From Voacanga thouarsii (Eukaryota; Streptophyta; Magnoliopsida; Gentianales; Apocynaceae), in contig JANUWF010002297.1 in the NCBI GenBank assembly GCA_026120185.1, forward strand, positions 496,001-560,000: 64,000 nucleotides of DNA. The letters run 5' to 3'. Made by a program: the position numbers and the translations under genes. This document shows, piece after piece, positions 23,151 to 35,758 of the stretch. The notes under the pieces were generated by a model. It worked only from the letters and a program-made list of their open reading frames with translations. It was not told where the DNA came from and ran no database searches. Position 1 is the first letter of the stretch; every line of letters begins with the position of its first letter.

Positions 23151-24643
23151 TGATAGGCGATAAAATCATCATTATTTTTCTAGTTATTTGAGGTTAATTT
23201 GAGATACTTTTAGTGTAATAACTAGGCATATTCCTTCCTATTTGATATTTTGCTGGTAAAAAGTATGTTTGACAAATTTGTACAGATTTAAGTGATATGT
23301 GAATTTCGAGCAAAAAATGAAAGATTCCAGATTGGACCCGACGCCAGGACTAGTTAAGACACCAGGCGCCAGGTCTGTTCTGCAAAAACAATAATTTTGG
23401 GGAGAACCAGATTGAACCCGATGCCAGGTGGGTCGAATCGACCCATCGCCAGGTCTATTATGATCAATGTCGGTGGGTTATCCTTTTCAGAGCAGATTTT
23501 AGCAATTTCAATTTGATTCTTTTGGGAACTCTTTCAACTACGGAAAATGACTCTTGTAAGAACTTTTTGGCAATTAGAACTCCTATAATTACAAGAGAAT
23601 AGAGTTGTACAAAAGGGTTTTCATAGTTTTCAATTCTTCAATGTAATATCTTTAGAAAACTTCTAGAAAAACATCAAGATTTAAAAGGATCAAGGAGAAT
23701 TCTTGGAGAAGAAGAGGAGGTTGCTCAAGAAGGTGTCAAGAAGGAAGAAAGGATCTTACTTGTATATGAGTGGTTTCTTTCTCTTTGTAATTTATTGACA
23801 ATTTTAGATTAATATTTTTAATTGTCTTTAGAGAATATTCTTTTGGATTCATGATTTTGTATTGATTTTATTTCTTTGATCAATTTATTGCTATTCTTGG
23901 TATTTGATTACTTGCACATAATATCTTGTTGGATTGATTAGTTCTCTTCTAATTAACTTGCAAAACGATGTTAGGAGAGAATGGCCAACTAATTAATTCA
24001 ATACTACTTATTCTTAACTTGCTTGAAAAGTGATTAAAGGTAAGAACTAAGTAATCAAAGGTTAGTTGATGATTGCTAGAATATGGATTCATTGACTAAT
24101 TTCATACTTTCAATCACCTAGAATGTAGGGATTTATGTGAGAATTGATTTTAATGCATCTTTTGTGTAAATTGGTCGAGACAGAATATGTTCACTAATTT
24201 AATTAGAAGATAGTGATTCCACAGATTGGAAACGAAGTAGGACTACCTAATCTTTCATGATGCCAAGATGATAATAAATTGAGGGAATAGCTAGTCAATC
24301 ATTATTGTGTATTCAAGAATTTATGTCTATTTACTTGTTTTTTCTCCTTATTCTCACTCCTTGATTATCCTTGTGACTTTTCTTGTGTGACTTGATTTTC
24401 TCTAGTATAGTCGGTTAGTGTTTTATTTACTTCTATTCCTTTATTTTATTGGCTAAATAATAAAGATTTGGGTAAAGTAAAGTAGGAGCCTAAGTTTTCA
24501 TGAATTCGATACTTGCTAGTCCATATACTATACAATAGCTATACTTGCCCGTATGTATGGTTTTAGTAGTTGGCATTTTAATTAAAGTTTGATTGATTGT
24601 GTAATTTGTTTGTAACATTTTCTACACTAAAAAACATGCATCA
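23151..24643 (+). repeat. 3' LTR of the inner Athila-like element
   Basis: Starts TGATAGGCGA directly after the purine-rich tract and ends TGCATCA before the tttgg duplication. GC-rich boxes at 23335-23460. Confidence 0.87.
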
Positions 24644-24648
24644 TTTGG

Positions 24649-25259
24649 ACACCCATTTAGCTAATTTAACAATTGTCATTTTCAACTAACCCGAGTGGAA
24701 AGTTTGGAATTAGGTCTCCAAAGGGTTAGCAAGATTGCCTAGAGATAGGGATTTTGTGGCCTCTAGATGATTTTCGATGGTGAGTGTTGATAAATGCATC
24801 CTTAGGTTTGATTGGTTAGATAAAGATACCAGTTAATCAAATTTTAGGCTAGAAATCTCATAACTCGAGAGAGAGTGAGATTGATATTTGACTCACTCTA
24901 TGCCTAGAATTAGGTATTAAATAGGGGAATTCCTTTTGTTACATGAGTGTATCTTTTTCTTATTCCTTGATGAACTTGCGACTCTTTCTTGTGTAAGAGC
25001 ATGAATTTTCTCCTAGTGTAGTTAGTCATATATACCTCATATTTTTATTTGGCTAAACAATGAGAAGAGAAGGAAGTAGCAGCAGTAGCCACATTCCTTA
25101 AGGTTCTTCAATACTTGCCAATGATACTATACTATACGATAGGTGTACTTGCCTATATGTTGTGTTGTGTGATTTTAATTGATATTTTAATTAGTAAAAG
25201 TTGTGTGTATTTGGAGCACATTTGATATGAATTTTATATATGCACAAGCACATGCATCA
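24649..25259 (+). repeat. 5' LTR of the outer Athila-type element, second part
   Basis: Continues the LTR interrupted at 15852; parallels 39940-40481 and ends TGCATCA. Confidence 0.83.
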
Positions 25260-25265
25260 AGTTTT

Positions 25266-25284
25266 TTGCACCGTTACCAGAGAA
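25266..25284 (+). other. Primer-binding site, tRNA-Asp type (Athila)
   Basis: TTGCACCGTTACCAGAGAA differs at several positions from TGGCGCCGTTGCCGGGGA, the complement of plant tRNA-Asp that Athila elements use. A better-kept version is at 51422-51440 on the other strand. Confidence 0.7.
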
Positions 25285-26656
25285 TAGCTATGGGTATATT
25301 CTAAAAACTTTAATTATTGCTGAGTTAGCCTTGTATTTATGTATATATTTACATACATCACTAACTTGTTTGTGAATAGTTATTTGTATGTTTGTTGTGA
25401 TTTTATTTTATTTTGGCTAAAATTGTATTTGAGAATTCTTTGATTATTATATTGTTGTTGTAACATCTATTCTTTTGAACTTTGAGTAATTTCATTCATT
25501 AATTTATTTATTTATACCTTATTCTTTGGTTGAGTGAGAATGGATATGATGAATTTGTTAGATTTGGAGATTTGTGGTGTATACTTCATTATGTTGAATC
25601 TATTGTGTTGAAAAATAGAGATTGATTGGTGTATTGGAGATGACATTCATTTTGCTAAAAATTGAGATTTTGAAGGTGGATATATGGATATGATATATGG
25701 TATATGGCTTGGATATATGGATGTCTTTTGGGAATTTTCTTGGGTTTTATACTAAATTTTTATTCATTTTTTGTGGAGTTGGAAATTTTTGCTCTCTTAT
25801 GGACTATGTATGTTGATTTAAGATTTGGAGGCTATTTTAGGAGTAATTTTACTTTGGATTTTTTTGTTTTTTTTGCCTAATAAATGAATGGGTCCTTTGA
25901 ATTTGATTTTTTGCTCATCTTTTGGAAATTGAGGAACAATTGCTCTTTTCATTGATTTTGTTTTTGAATTATACTTAGCAAGGTTGATTTGACATTGTGA
26001 TGTAGATAATGATGAATGGTAAAGTGTATGGTTGTGGGAGAATGAAACTCACGATGGTTATTATAATGAGTGGGTTAATGATGTCTTTGGAGTTCATGAG
26101 CTAAATTATGGGTACAATGTGGATTTGGTCAAGCATTTGAGTTCAACTCATAGTCTTCAAGCAACTATTTCACTTGATGAATCTCATCCCATTTCTCATC
26201 CTAAGTCATCACTTGAACCTCTTCTAGAGCAATTTAGTATTTCAGTCATTCACATTTCGGGGAGGTGGAGGTGTTAATAAGGTGTTAAGAAGTATTCATT
26301 CATAATCTAAGGAATAAGATTAGGCATTTTTCTAGGAATCTTGAAGAATATGCTTTTGGTGACTTTATTGATGTAACCATATTGAGAAGTGGAAAAGAGC
26401 TAACTAATCCTTTGATATCATTGCACAACGATGATGATAAAGAAAGAACAGAAGAAGAGCAAGAGAAAGAATAAAACTTGCCTGTAGTATCATCAAAGGG
26501 AACAGAAGAGGCAGCACCTCTACCTGAGAAAATGGGGTTAGAAAAGACAGAAAAGCAAAAACATTCTTCTCCGATTCCATATTCGGATCGATTAAGGAAA
26601 GGGAAAGATAAAGAGCAATTCAAAAAGTTTTTGGAGTTATTTAAACAACTGTAGAT
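25285..26656 (+). pseudogene. Leader and decayed Gag of the outer Athila-type element
   Basis: The first part (to about 26030) is AT-rich leader. A frame at 26032-26277 (MWENETHDGYYNEW) is probably decayed Gag. At 26300-26656 the plus strand reads FGDFIDVTILRSGKELTNP, an acidic run, an in-frame stop at about 26472, then EQFKKFLELFKQL. LRSGKEL and the KQF.KFLE.FK block are hallmarks of the C-terminal part of Athila Gag. The sequence is cut at 26657 by a minus-strand Athila LTR. Gag would form particles around element RNA; this copy cannot. Confidence 0.65.
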
Positions 26657-27950
26657 TGATGTGTCTGGATTTGGGTATAAAAAATCATATAAAAACTAAG
26701 CACATTCCTAATCAAGTTAAATTAAAACGTTAACCCCAATTACACATATGAGCAAGCGTACTCATCATTAACATAGCATAGGGTTTAAACGAGTGTTGAT
26801 CCTCAAGGAACATGTATACATTAGTCACATTTCTTTCATTGTTTAACCGACTCGATAAAGTGAAAAAGAAATAAAAAATAAAAAATAAAATAAAATAAAA
26901 TATATACATGTCAAGGATGGAGAATTATGTAACTCAAACTATTGTTTTGACAATCATGATATTAAAGTACCCAATCATTATCATAACTAATTATTCCCTT
27001 GACATCATGAAGGATTAAGATAGACTCACTTCTTTTTCAATCCATGAAATCACTATCTTCTAGACAAATTAGCATCACATATTCTGTCTCAACTAATTCA
27101 TCTAAAAGATGAATTAAACACAATCCTTGATTAAATCTCCATATTTTGGTAAACTTAAAACATGAAATCAACCAGTGAATCCATATTCTAGCAGACATCA
27201 ATTAACCCTTAATTACCTAGTTCTTCGCAATTAACCTCTTTTTCAAGCAAGTTAATGGGAAGAAACAATCAATTAATTTTGTAATAGGCACAAGTAATTA
27301 AATACCAAGAAGAACAATCAATTCGTCAAAAGATCAAATAACTCTAAAAATCATGAATATCTGAAACAACGTTGAATTATAATAAAACAATTAATACATT
27401 GTTGTCAAGAAAAAGGAAATAAAGTAAAAGAAAGCACTCATAGACAAGTCTCCTCCTTCTTCCTTTGAAAACCTTCTTGCACAACCCTCCTTGAATTGAA
27501 GAATTTCTCATTTGATTTGAGTAATTTTCTATGATGATCAATGAATTCTCCCATTTTCCTTGTAGTTTCCATCTATTTATAGGTTTGGGAAGTGCCTAAA
27601 CTCGTTGGTGTAATGTTTTTGGCCGAGTAGAAGTTGGAAAGTACTAAAACTTCACAGAATACCAAAAAACCGCGTAGAAAAAATCAAGCACCACATTGAT
27701 TTCAGAGCACAAACGGCGCCATCTTGGCTTTCGGAGCCGGCACCGGATGTGTTCTGGTTCTCTACTTGTTCACTGATTTTTTTTTTGAATTCCGTACAAT
27801 GTATTCCAGAATGCAGCCAGTGCCACCTTGGCTACCGAAGCCAGCGCTGCCTTGGCTACTGGAGCCAGCGCTGATTTTTTTCTTTTTTTGTGCTGTACAA
27901 GAGTTGAATGCTTGAAGAACGAGGCGTTGGCAAAGTACCTAAAAAAAAGA
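26657..27950 (-). repeat. Athila 3' LTR fragment (minus strand)
   Basis: Resembles the LTR at 51447-53049 in reverse orientation, and the plus-strand LTR at 23151. GC-rich boxes lie at 27710-27885. The LTR start (TGATAGG) is missing, so the right limit is approximate. Confidence 0.6.
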
Positions 27951-28133
27951 AAAATACAAAAAAGCACACTAAAGCATAAAAACTAGAAAGGAAAATAAAT
28001 CAAAAACAAAAGAAAGAAAATAGTACCAAAAAAAAAAAAGAAGAAAGCAAAAACTACAGAAAAGAAAAGAAAAGAAAAACATTAAGAGAGAAAGGAAAAA
28101 CAAGAGTGATTGAGAAAATATAGATAATCATCG

Positions 28134-29341
28134 TCAGTCCTCCTTATCATCATCATTCTCATCATCATCAGGTAATGTAGAAGCTCCCTCACCACTATGT
28201 GGTCCATAAGACTGCTGCCTCCATTCGGCCAATTGTTGCTCCATATTAGCTTGCCGTCTCGCCATGTCATCCATAGTACCCTGCAAGCATAGGAGCACCT
28301 CCATTTGCTTGTCTAGTCGACTCAGCACGATCGACTCAAAGTCAGTCCGGGGCTGGGACTGAGAACTGCTAGCTCGTGCGTGTGCCGGTGGTGGTGGTTG
28401 CTCCTCCTCTACTGTGGGTGGCCTTACCTGACCGGGATGTCTGACCTCGAAGGGAGTTAGCCACTTCTTCAACTCCTGGCTGTACTTGTACCTGCAACTC
28501 ATAAGAGTTTGCTCAGTCACCATATCGTGTTCAGTGTTAGCCTCCATCAGTTCTCCCTTAAGATTACCAAAGTCTTTTAGAATTTTTATTATAACCAAGG
28601 GGAAAAAAAGGCTTTTGTGGAGAGACGGTGATGAACAACATCCCTAATGGATTGGATGATCAAAGGTGCAAGAGGGATAGGTAGTGTGTTCATCATCCTA
28701 TGCAGAATGTAAGTGTCAATAAGTCTAGTCTCATTGAAACCACTAGCACGAGGTACAACATTGAACCCAAACATATAGACTAGAGCTCTAAAGTTGGTGG
28801 CCAGATCATTGTTTGAATAGAAACTATTAGCTTGAAAGGCATTATGCTTATATAATCCTAGTGTGGCTTTAGTCCTGTTAGCATCCCAATTCAGGTCAGA
28901 AAGAATCTTTTGATTATTCACATCTATCCCTTGCCAAGTATCATCGTTAAAGATGTAGAGGAGATTAGCTAATTGATTTTGGGTGATGACAATAGGGATT
29001 CCTTTCACTCTTGTTTCAATATGGGGAAGGTGTTTATTACCCTTATCAATCATATTAGCATAAAATTTCTTGATGAGTACGGGATAATACTTCCCTTTCA
29101 GTTGTACAATCAAACCCCATCCTAATTTTCTAAACATCATGCCAAATTTGAGTGCACGGTCTAAGGTGGGTGAGAAAGTACGCTCGACAATAATTTTGTT
29201 AGATGCTCTCCTATTGTACCATTTCTCACAAGATGCATCAATAAACTTAGTAGGTCTAAGGGATAAAGGATCAATGGATGACGGGGTTGAGGAAGAGGAA
29301 GCTTTTGCCTTTTTAGAAGAATGGCCCCTTGCTTTAGACAT
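28134..29341 (-). pseudogene. Env-like ORF ('putative plant transposon protein') of an Athila element
   Basis: About 400 codons, starting MSKARGHSSKKAKA at 29341 (an upstream in-frame ATG at 29380 gives a less typical start). It has a Ser/Lys-rich N-terminus, a globular domain with MFRKLGWG and IKKFYANM, VKGIPIVITQNQLANLL, and a C-terminal Pro-rich stretch, coiled-coil-like segment (RLDKQMEVLLCLQGTMDD) and acidic tail. It is split by a one-base frameshift in a T run at about 28600; the second half is open from 28598 to 28134. The domain is what databases usually label putative plant transposon protein; its function is unknown. A homologue lies in the Sirevirus at 49055-50701. Confidence 0.72.
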
Positions 29342-30293
29342 GTTCAAGTAAGGAGTGGTAAAAATAGGGAGAGAGAACAATTGAGCTCCAAGACTTAAAA
29401 TAGGACTACTACTCTTTCAAAGACACTCCTCAAATCTCACTCAACCCTTAACCATTCTCACAATTCACGGAACCTAAATTCTGTCAATATATAGCACTCT
29501 CCAACAAACAATTCAATCAATCACCTCCAATCAATTCAACACAACCTGCAATAAGATATGTAAAGTTAATTGTAAAGCATAAATGTGTTGAAGATCCTCA
29601 ATGCATGCAAGTAGACATGATCATGTGAATGAGAGCATTATCATGGCATTATGTGAACAACAATTCAAGTACAATGGGTAGTCATCACTCAATCATCACA
29701 AATAGCCATAATTCTAACCTTAGCTATATGCATGAAGTCCCTAATGCTCATATGCATGAATCAGGTATCAGCGAATCATTAACTCCTAATCTAGTCTAGC
29801 TCTTGAGGCTCAAGGAGTAATGCACAATTCAATCATAGCATACACAATCCCAATTTTTGGCCAACAGTGTTTCTACAATTAGACAAAGTCATCTACAACA
29901 TTTTAACCGTAGGAATTGAATAAAAATCATACCTTTGTACTCTTGTATGCATGGACAAGCAAAAGATGTAAGCTTTGTGCACAAATCTAAGGTCCTTGCT
30001 TATGTGTTGAATGTGATGTTGTTGTGCAAAAATGGACGAATTTGAGGATTTTGATCCATAAGATCAATAAAAGAGAGGTAAATAGATGTTATAGAAGTGT
30101 TTGGGAGGTGAAAAATTAAATTTTGGGAAATGGGGGATGTGAAGTCGGCATGGGTTTGAAAGAATTTGAGAGGGAGAATGGAGATTTTGAAGAAACAGTG
30201 GACAAAATGGCCCTTAAGAGTGTGCCTACCCAATAGGAACCGGCGCCGGTCCGGGCTCTTGGAGCCGGCGCCAGCTTGGTTCTGTCCGGTTCT
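29342..30293 (-). other. Region upstream of the env-like ORF
   Basis: No coding domain seen; a frame at 30000-30233 is not recognised. The right end (30238-30285) carries GC-rich palindromic boxes (ACCGGCGCCGGT, GAGCCGGCGCC) like those in LTRs, so it may include LTR sequence. Confidence 0.4.
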
Positions 30294-31836
30294 CTATAGT
30301 TGAGGTTCTATCGTAGGGCCAATATACTTGCATGTTGGGTATGTGTGACTAGTTAGTTAAGATAGACTTGTACAAGATAGTTTCTGCACTATATCGCCCA
30401 TTGTGGTTGTCCGAATGGTCTAAAATGTCTAGGGCCCTGGGAAACATGACTTGGTTGTTTGCTTTAAGGTAGCTCCCTTGGAAAGTGGAAACACTCCAGG
30501 AAGTCGTGGATCATTGGACTAGAAGCCTAAGGATGGTAGATGTCATTTAGAGAGGTGTTAGTACACTTCTTCCTCTCTAAATATACGGTGATGTGTAGAG
30601 GGGTATTTTAGTCATTTCACCTGTAGGTGGAGACTTTGCTATCGCAGCATTGTCCTTGGGGTCAATATTTCCTTATGGTGATATTAGAAAACATTTAAAA
30701 TGCAAAATACAGCTATTTATATAGTAGGGGTATTTTGGTCATTTTAGCAGCCAAGGCGATGTGTCTTTTTGGTCCTCGGAATAGCCCGTAAGTCTTAACT
30801 AATTTTGGGTTGAGGAATTGGTCTCAGTTGAAGAGGATTTTATTTTATTTGATTTTATTTAGGAAGTCTAATTTATTATTAGACTGGAATAAAATAAATA
30901 AATTAATTAAAATAGGAGTTGAGAGAAATTAATTATCTAGTTTATTTGGTTAATTAATTATTCAGGGCCTAGGTCCAGTATGAATAATTAAGAAATTAAC
31001 CTGGGCTTAAACTAGGGGAAATAATTAATGTTTAATTATTTATTGAGTTATTTATATAGGCCCAAGAAATAAATAATTATTATGGTTCATTTGGGCTCAT
31101 TAATTATTTATTAGGTTGTTTATATAAGCCCAGGAAATAAATAATTAATATTTATTATTTTGGGCCTTTTGGGTCCAAGGAAAATAATAAATATTTTTCT
31201 GGCCCAATATCTTGTACCTTAGGATTTTTTCCAGATACGGTTAAGAGGAATTTAGGGTTAGGCCAAACTGATTCTCAGGATAACATCTGGGTGTTTTGAA
31301 ATCCCGGGGATATGTTTATCAGATAATGAGAGACCTGTTTTGGTTAACCAATAAAACTAGTCTCTGATAGAAAATAAACCCTAATTTCCCTAACACTACA
31401 CAAGACTCACGTCTCTCTCTCTCTGTCTCACGCCACTCCCTCTTCTTGGTTTTCTCCTTGGACTTTGCTAATCAATAGCGAGTGAACCAAGGAGATTTGA
31501 GACCATTCTTCTTCTCTGTTGTGTTCACTGACTAGAGTTTAGGCAGAGGAATATCCCGGGGCACGTACTATGATCGGTCAGCCCACGTTGAAGGTTATAG
31601 TGCGAGGTATGTCCATAGGAAATGAGAGGAAACGGCCATCCCACGATGGAGTTATTCTCTAGACCATTACCTAGAAGGGAAATTAATTTGTGGTGGTTAA
31701 TACACTTAGCTTAGGAAACTATTAATCTTCCCAAGAAACTATGTTAGTTTTCCTACGAGCCAAATTATTTTCAGTGCACAAACTTTGTTTTGTTTTCACA
31801 AACTAAATTCTTTCTTTTATTTTTTGATTTTTAGAA
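30294..31836 (+). repeat. 5' LTR (5' truncated) and leader of the Angela-like element
   Basis: 30294-31555 matches 36252-37630, except that the 3' LTR has a 117-base duplication. The exact 3' end of the LTR and the PBS are not evident: no TGGTATCAGAGC was seen before the gag start at 31837. Contains a CT-rich run at about 31412. Confidence 0.75.
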
Positions 31837-34800
31837 ATGGTGGGAGGTTCTTTTAGTCCATTGGCCATTATTCTCAAAGAAAATAAGTTAACTGGTCCAA
31901 ACTATGTGGACTGGGAAAGGAACCTGAACATAAAACTCACAGTTGAGGAGTATAAGTATGTCATTTATGAAACCTGCCCTATTATCGGGGAAGGTTCCAC
32001 CGCTGAAGAGCGAGAGGCTGAAAAGGCGTGGAAGAAAGCTAACAAAATGGCACGTTGCTATATGTTAGCTTCCATGTCTAATGTGCTCTAGTCAAAACAC
32101 GAGCACATGGCTTTTGCATATGACATAAGTCAATCATTGGCAACTATGTTCGCAGACAAGAGCCGGCCCGCAAGGCAGCAGGCTCTTCGAACTATTGTGA
32201 ACACTAAAATGGCTGAGGGAGCATCAGTCCGAGAGCATATACTCAAGACGATTGCTGCTTTCGAGAAGGCAGAAATCTTAGGGGCTGTCATTGACCCCGA
32301 GAGCCAAGTGGACATGGTTCTCAAATCTCTACCGGGTTCTTTCACTCAGTTCAAGTTAAACTATAACATGAACAAGTTGAACATGAGTTTAACTGAACTG
32401 ATGAAGGAGCTCCAGATGGCAGAGAAGGTCATGAAGCCACAGTCTAAGGCCAAGATTTCTAAGGCTTCTTCTTCAAGAACTGGGCCTAAACCTAGAAAGT
32501 TCAAGAGGAAGAAAGGGAATGCAGCAGCCCAGCCCAAGAACCAGCCTAAGGACAAACCAAAGGGCAAGTGCTTCAAGTGTGGGAAGAAGGGACACTGGAA
32601 AAAGGAGTGTCTAGATCTTCAGGCCAAGAAAAACCCCACAGGTAATGTTTACTATCTAGAGTCCATATTAATGGTAGGATCAACTTCCACTTGGATTGTT
32701 GATTCAGGAGCCACTGATCATATCTGTAACTCCTTGTAGGGGTTTAGGAAGATAAGAAGACTCAAGAAGGGCAAACATGGGCTTCGAGTAGATAATGGAG
32801 CACAAGTCTGGGCCCTTGCAGTGGGAGAGCTGGATCTCATTTTTTATTGTAATAAGATAGTGGTTTTAAAAGACATTTTATATGTACCTGGTTTTTGGCA
32901 GAATTTGATTTCAGTTGCAAAACTTATTAATCAAGGATATTCTGTATCTTTCCATTCTGGTATTTCTATCAGTAGAGATGGAGAAATTTTATGTACTGGG
33001 CACATGTATGGTAATTTGTTCTTTTTAAACCCTATTAACAACAAATCAAATAACGCTCAGTCTGAACCTTTAACTAAGAAGAGAAAGACCAATATCAATT
33101 ATTCATACATTTGGCATCTAAGGTTGGGTCATATTAACTCAACCAGGATTCTGAGACTAATCCATGATGGGCCTTTGGGCTCATTGAGATTGGAAAGTTG
33201 GCCTCAGTGTGAATCCTGCCTGATGGGAAAAATGACCAAAAGGTCTTTTACACTAAAGGCAGATAGAGCCAAGGAGGTGTTGAGTCTTGTTCACACAGAT
33301 ATGTGTGGTCCATTGTCTACACCAGCTAGGGGAGGTTTTGAGTACTTCATCACATTCACGGATGATTGTATGAGGTATGGTTATATTTACCTGATGAGAC
33401 GCAAGTCTGACTCTTTTGACAAGTTCAAAGAGTTTAAGGCTGAAGTGGAGCGTCGGACAGGTAAATTAATCAAAACCTTACGATCGGATCCTGGTGGTGA
33501 GTACCTCCTAGGTGAATTCAAGGACTACATGGTACATCATGGGATAGTATCCCAGCTCTCTGCGCCAGGAACACCGCAGCAGAATGGAGTAGCTGAGAGA
33601 AGGAACAGGACGTTGATGGAAATGGTCCGAAGCATGATGTCTCATGCTACTCTTCCAGTGTCCTTTTGGGGATATGCCCTGGAGACAGCGGCATATATTC
33701 TGAACTTAGTGCCTTCCAAGTCAGTACCTAGGATTCCCTATGAGATATGGACTGGGCGTAAGCCAAGTCTGAATCATCTCAGGATTTGGGGTTGTCCAAC
33801 TTATGTACTGGTCAAGGGAGACAAGTTGGAACCAAGATCAGAATTATGCTATTTTGTTGGGTATCCAAAAGGGACAAAAGGAGGTTACTTTTATCATCCT
33901 AAGGAGCAGAAGGTACTAGTAAGTACCAATGCTAGATACTTGGAAGATGATCAAAGTACTTCCACTAAAGGTTCAATGAGGTTGGAACTTGAGGAGAAGT
34001 TATCTACAAAATCGACTTCTTCTGACCCGATTGTGGAACAAGAAGAGGCACAGCCTCAAGAACCTGTGCAAATGGAGCCTCGTCGTAGTGGGAGAGTGTC
34101 TAGGGTTCCGGATAGATGGACTGGAGAAGCCTTTGAGCTGGTCTCCGACCATCAGGAACAAGACCCCACTAGATACAAGGAGGCTATTGCTGATACCGAT
34201 GCAAATCTATGGCATGAAGCAATGAAAGCCGAGATTGAGTCTATGTACCTCAATCAGGATTAGGATCTTGTAGCTTCACCTGAAGGGATAAAACCCATTG
34301 GGTGCAAGTGGGTATACAAGAGGAAGAGAGGAGCGGATGGGAAGGTGGAAACCTTCAAAGCTAGGCTTGTGGTGAAAGGGTATACTCAAAAAGAGGGAAT
34401 CGACTATGAGGAAACCTTTTCCCAGGTAGCCATGCTTAAATCCATCCGCATCTTCCTTGCCATCGCATGTCACTATGACTACGAGATATGGTAAATAGAT
34501 GTCAAGGCGGCATTTTTAAATGGCCATCTTAGCGAAGACATCTATATGTCCCAACCGGAAGGCTTCATTGCTGAAGGCCAGGAACACATGGTTTGCAAGC
34601 TTAAGAAGTCCATTTATGGACTTAAGCAGGCATCGAGAGCATGGAACATTCGTTTTGATGAGACTATAAAGTCTTATGGTTTTATTCAAAACGAAGATGA
34701 ACCATGCGTGTACAGGAAACTTGAAGGCATTAATGTGGTTTTTCTTGTCCTGTATGTGGATGACATTCTACTCATTGGAAATGATGTAGGGACATTGTCA

Positions 34801-35736
34801 TCTACAAAGGTTTGGCTGTCTAGTCAATTTAGTATGAAGGACTTGGGAGAAGCCAGCTACATTCTTGGGATTAGGATTCTTAGAAATAGGAAGCAGAGAA
34901 TGTTAGGGTTATCCCAAGCAACATACATTGACAAGATGCTGGCCAAGTACAGCATGGACTCATGCAAGGGAGCTCTAATCCCTTGCAGACATGGGTTGTC
35001 GTTTTTTTCGAAGGACTGTCCTAAGTCTCAAGAAGAAAAGGACAGAATGAGTAGGATTCCCTACGCTTCGGCTGTGGGAAGTCTCATGTACGCCATGCTG
35101 TGTACTAGACTAGATATCTGCTTTGTCGTGGGCTTAGTTAGCAGATATCAGTCAAACCTAGGGGAGGTTCATTGGCAAGCTGTATATTATATTCTCAAGT
35201 ACCTCAAGGGAACGAGAGATTATATGCTGGTTTACAGGGCTGATGATTTGGTTCCTACAGGATACACAGACTCAGACTTCCAAGCGGATAAGGATGAGAG
35301 AAAATCCACTAGTGGATATGTCTTCACCTTGTCTGGAGGAGCAATTTCATGGAGGAGTATCAAGCAGTCTTGTATTGCTGACTCAACTATGGAAGTTGAG
35401 TATGTGGCAGCTTCGGAGGCGTCCAAGGAAGTAATTTGGCTCCGGAAGTTCCTTTCAAAACTTGGAGTCGTACCACATATGGACAGGCCGGTTGTGATGT
35501 ATTGCGACAACACTAGAGCAGTATCGCAATCTACGGAACCTCGGAACCACAAGAAGGGGAAACACATTGAGAGGAAGTACCACTTGATCCGGGATTTCAT
35601 CCAGAGACGGGAAGTCGTGGTGGAGCATATTGCCTCAGAAAACAATCTAGCAGATCCATTCACCAAGCCTTTGGCTGAGAGAGTCTTTAAAAGACACTTA
35701 GACGCCATAGGGGTGGGCACCTATGGACTTACCTAG
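31837..35736 (+). pseudogene. Gag-Pol polyprotein of the Angela-like copia element
   Basis: About 1,300 codons in one frame with only four internal stops: TAG at 32089 and 32737, TAG at 34261 and TAA at 34492; no frameshift. Gag spans 31837 to about 32640 with zinc knuckle CFKCGKKGHWKKEC. Protease has WIVDSGATDHIC. Integrase has WHLRLGHIN...CESC, VHTDMCGP, LRSDPGGEY and NGVAERRNRTL, so the triad looks intact. RT has VDVKAAFLNG-type residues (IDVKAAFLNGHLSEDIY) and LYVDDILLIGND with DD intact. RNase H has TGYTDSDFQADKDERKSTSG and ends in YCDNTRAVSQS and LADPFTKPL. It would make particles and integrate cDNA if intact. Three of the four stops sit where Gln is expected and one where Trp is expected. 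Confidence 0.93.
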
Positions 35737-35746
35737 TCTTAGAGTA

Positions 35747-35758
35747 CAAGTGGGAGAT
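35747..35758 (+). other. Polypurine tract of the Angela-like element
   Basis: ACAAGTGGGAGA followed by the LTR start TGTTGGA; plus-strand priming site. Confidence 0.8.

Larger units (their letters stand above)
15853..24643 (+). mobile_element. Inner Athila-like element nested in the outer 5' LTR
   Basis: Starts TGATTGGGGC and ends CATGCATCA. It is flanked by the duplication tttgg (15848-15852 and 24644-24648), and the outer LTR sequence resumes on the far side. LTR pieces are 15853-16919 and 23151-24643. The end of the 5' LTR, the PBS and most of the interior are deleted, and no reverse transcriptase or integrase was found. What remains is a small unexplained ORF, Athila-like 3' non-coding sequence and a nested solo LTR. 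Confidence 0.87.
26657..30293 (-). mobile_element. Minus-strand Athila fragment (3' LTR and env-like ORF)
   Basis: Left boundary: minus-strand LTR end CACATCA at 26657, aligned with the LTR at 51447. Reading leftward, an env-like ORF (29341-28134) lies just upstream of the LTR, the usual Athila order. On the right it is cut at 30293 by the Angela-like element. The 5' part of this element was not found beyond the Angela-like element. Confidence 0.68.

Noticed and set aside
35232..35720. Minus-strand 162-codon frame opposite RNase H
   Set aside because: Antisense shadow of the strongly conserved copia RNase H frame.
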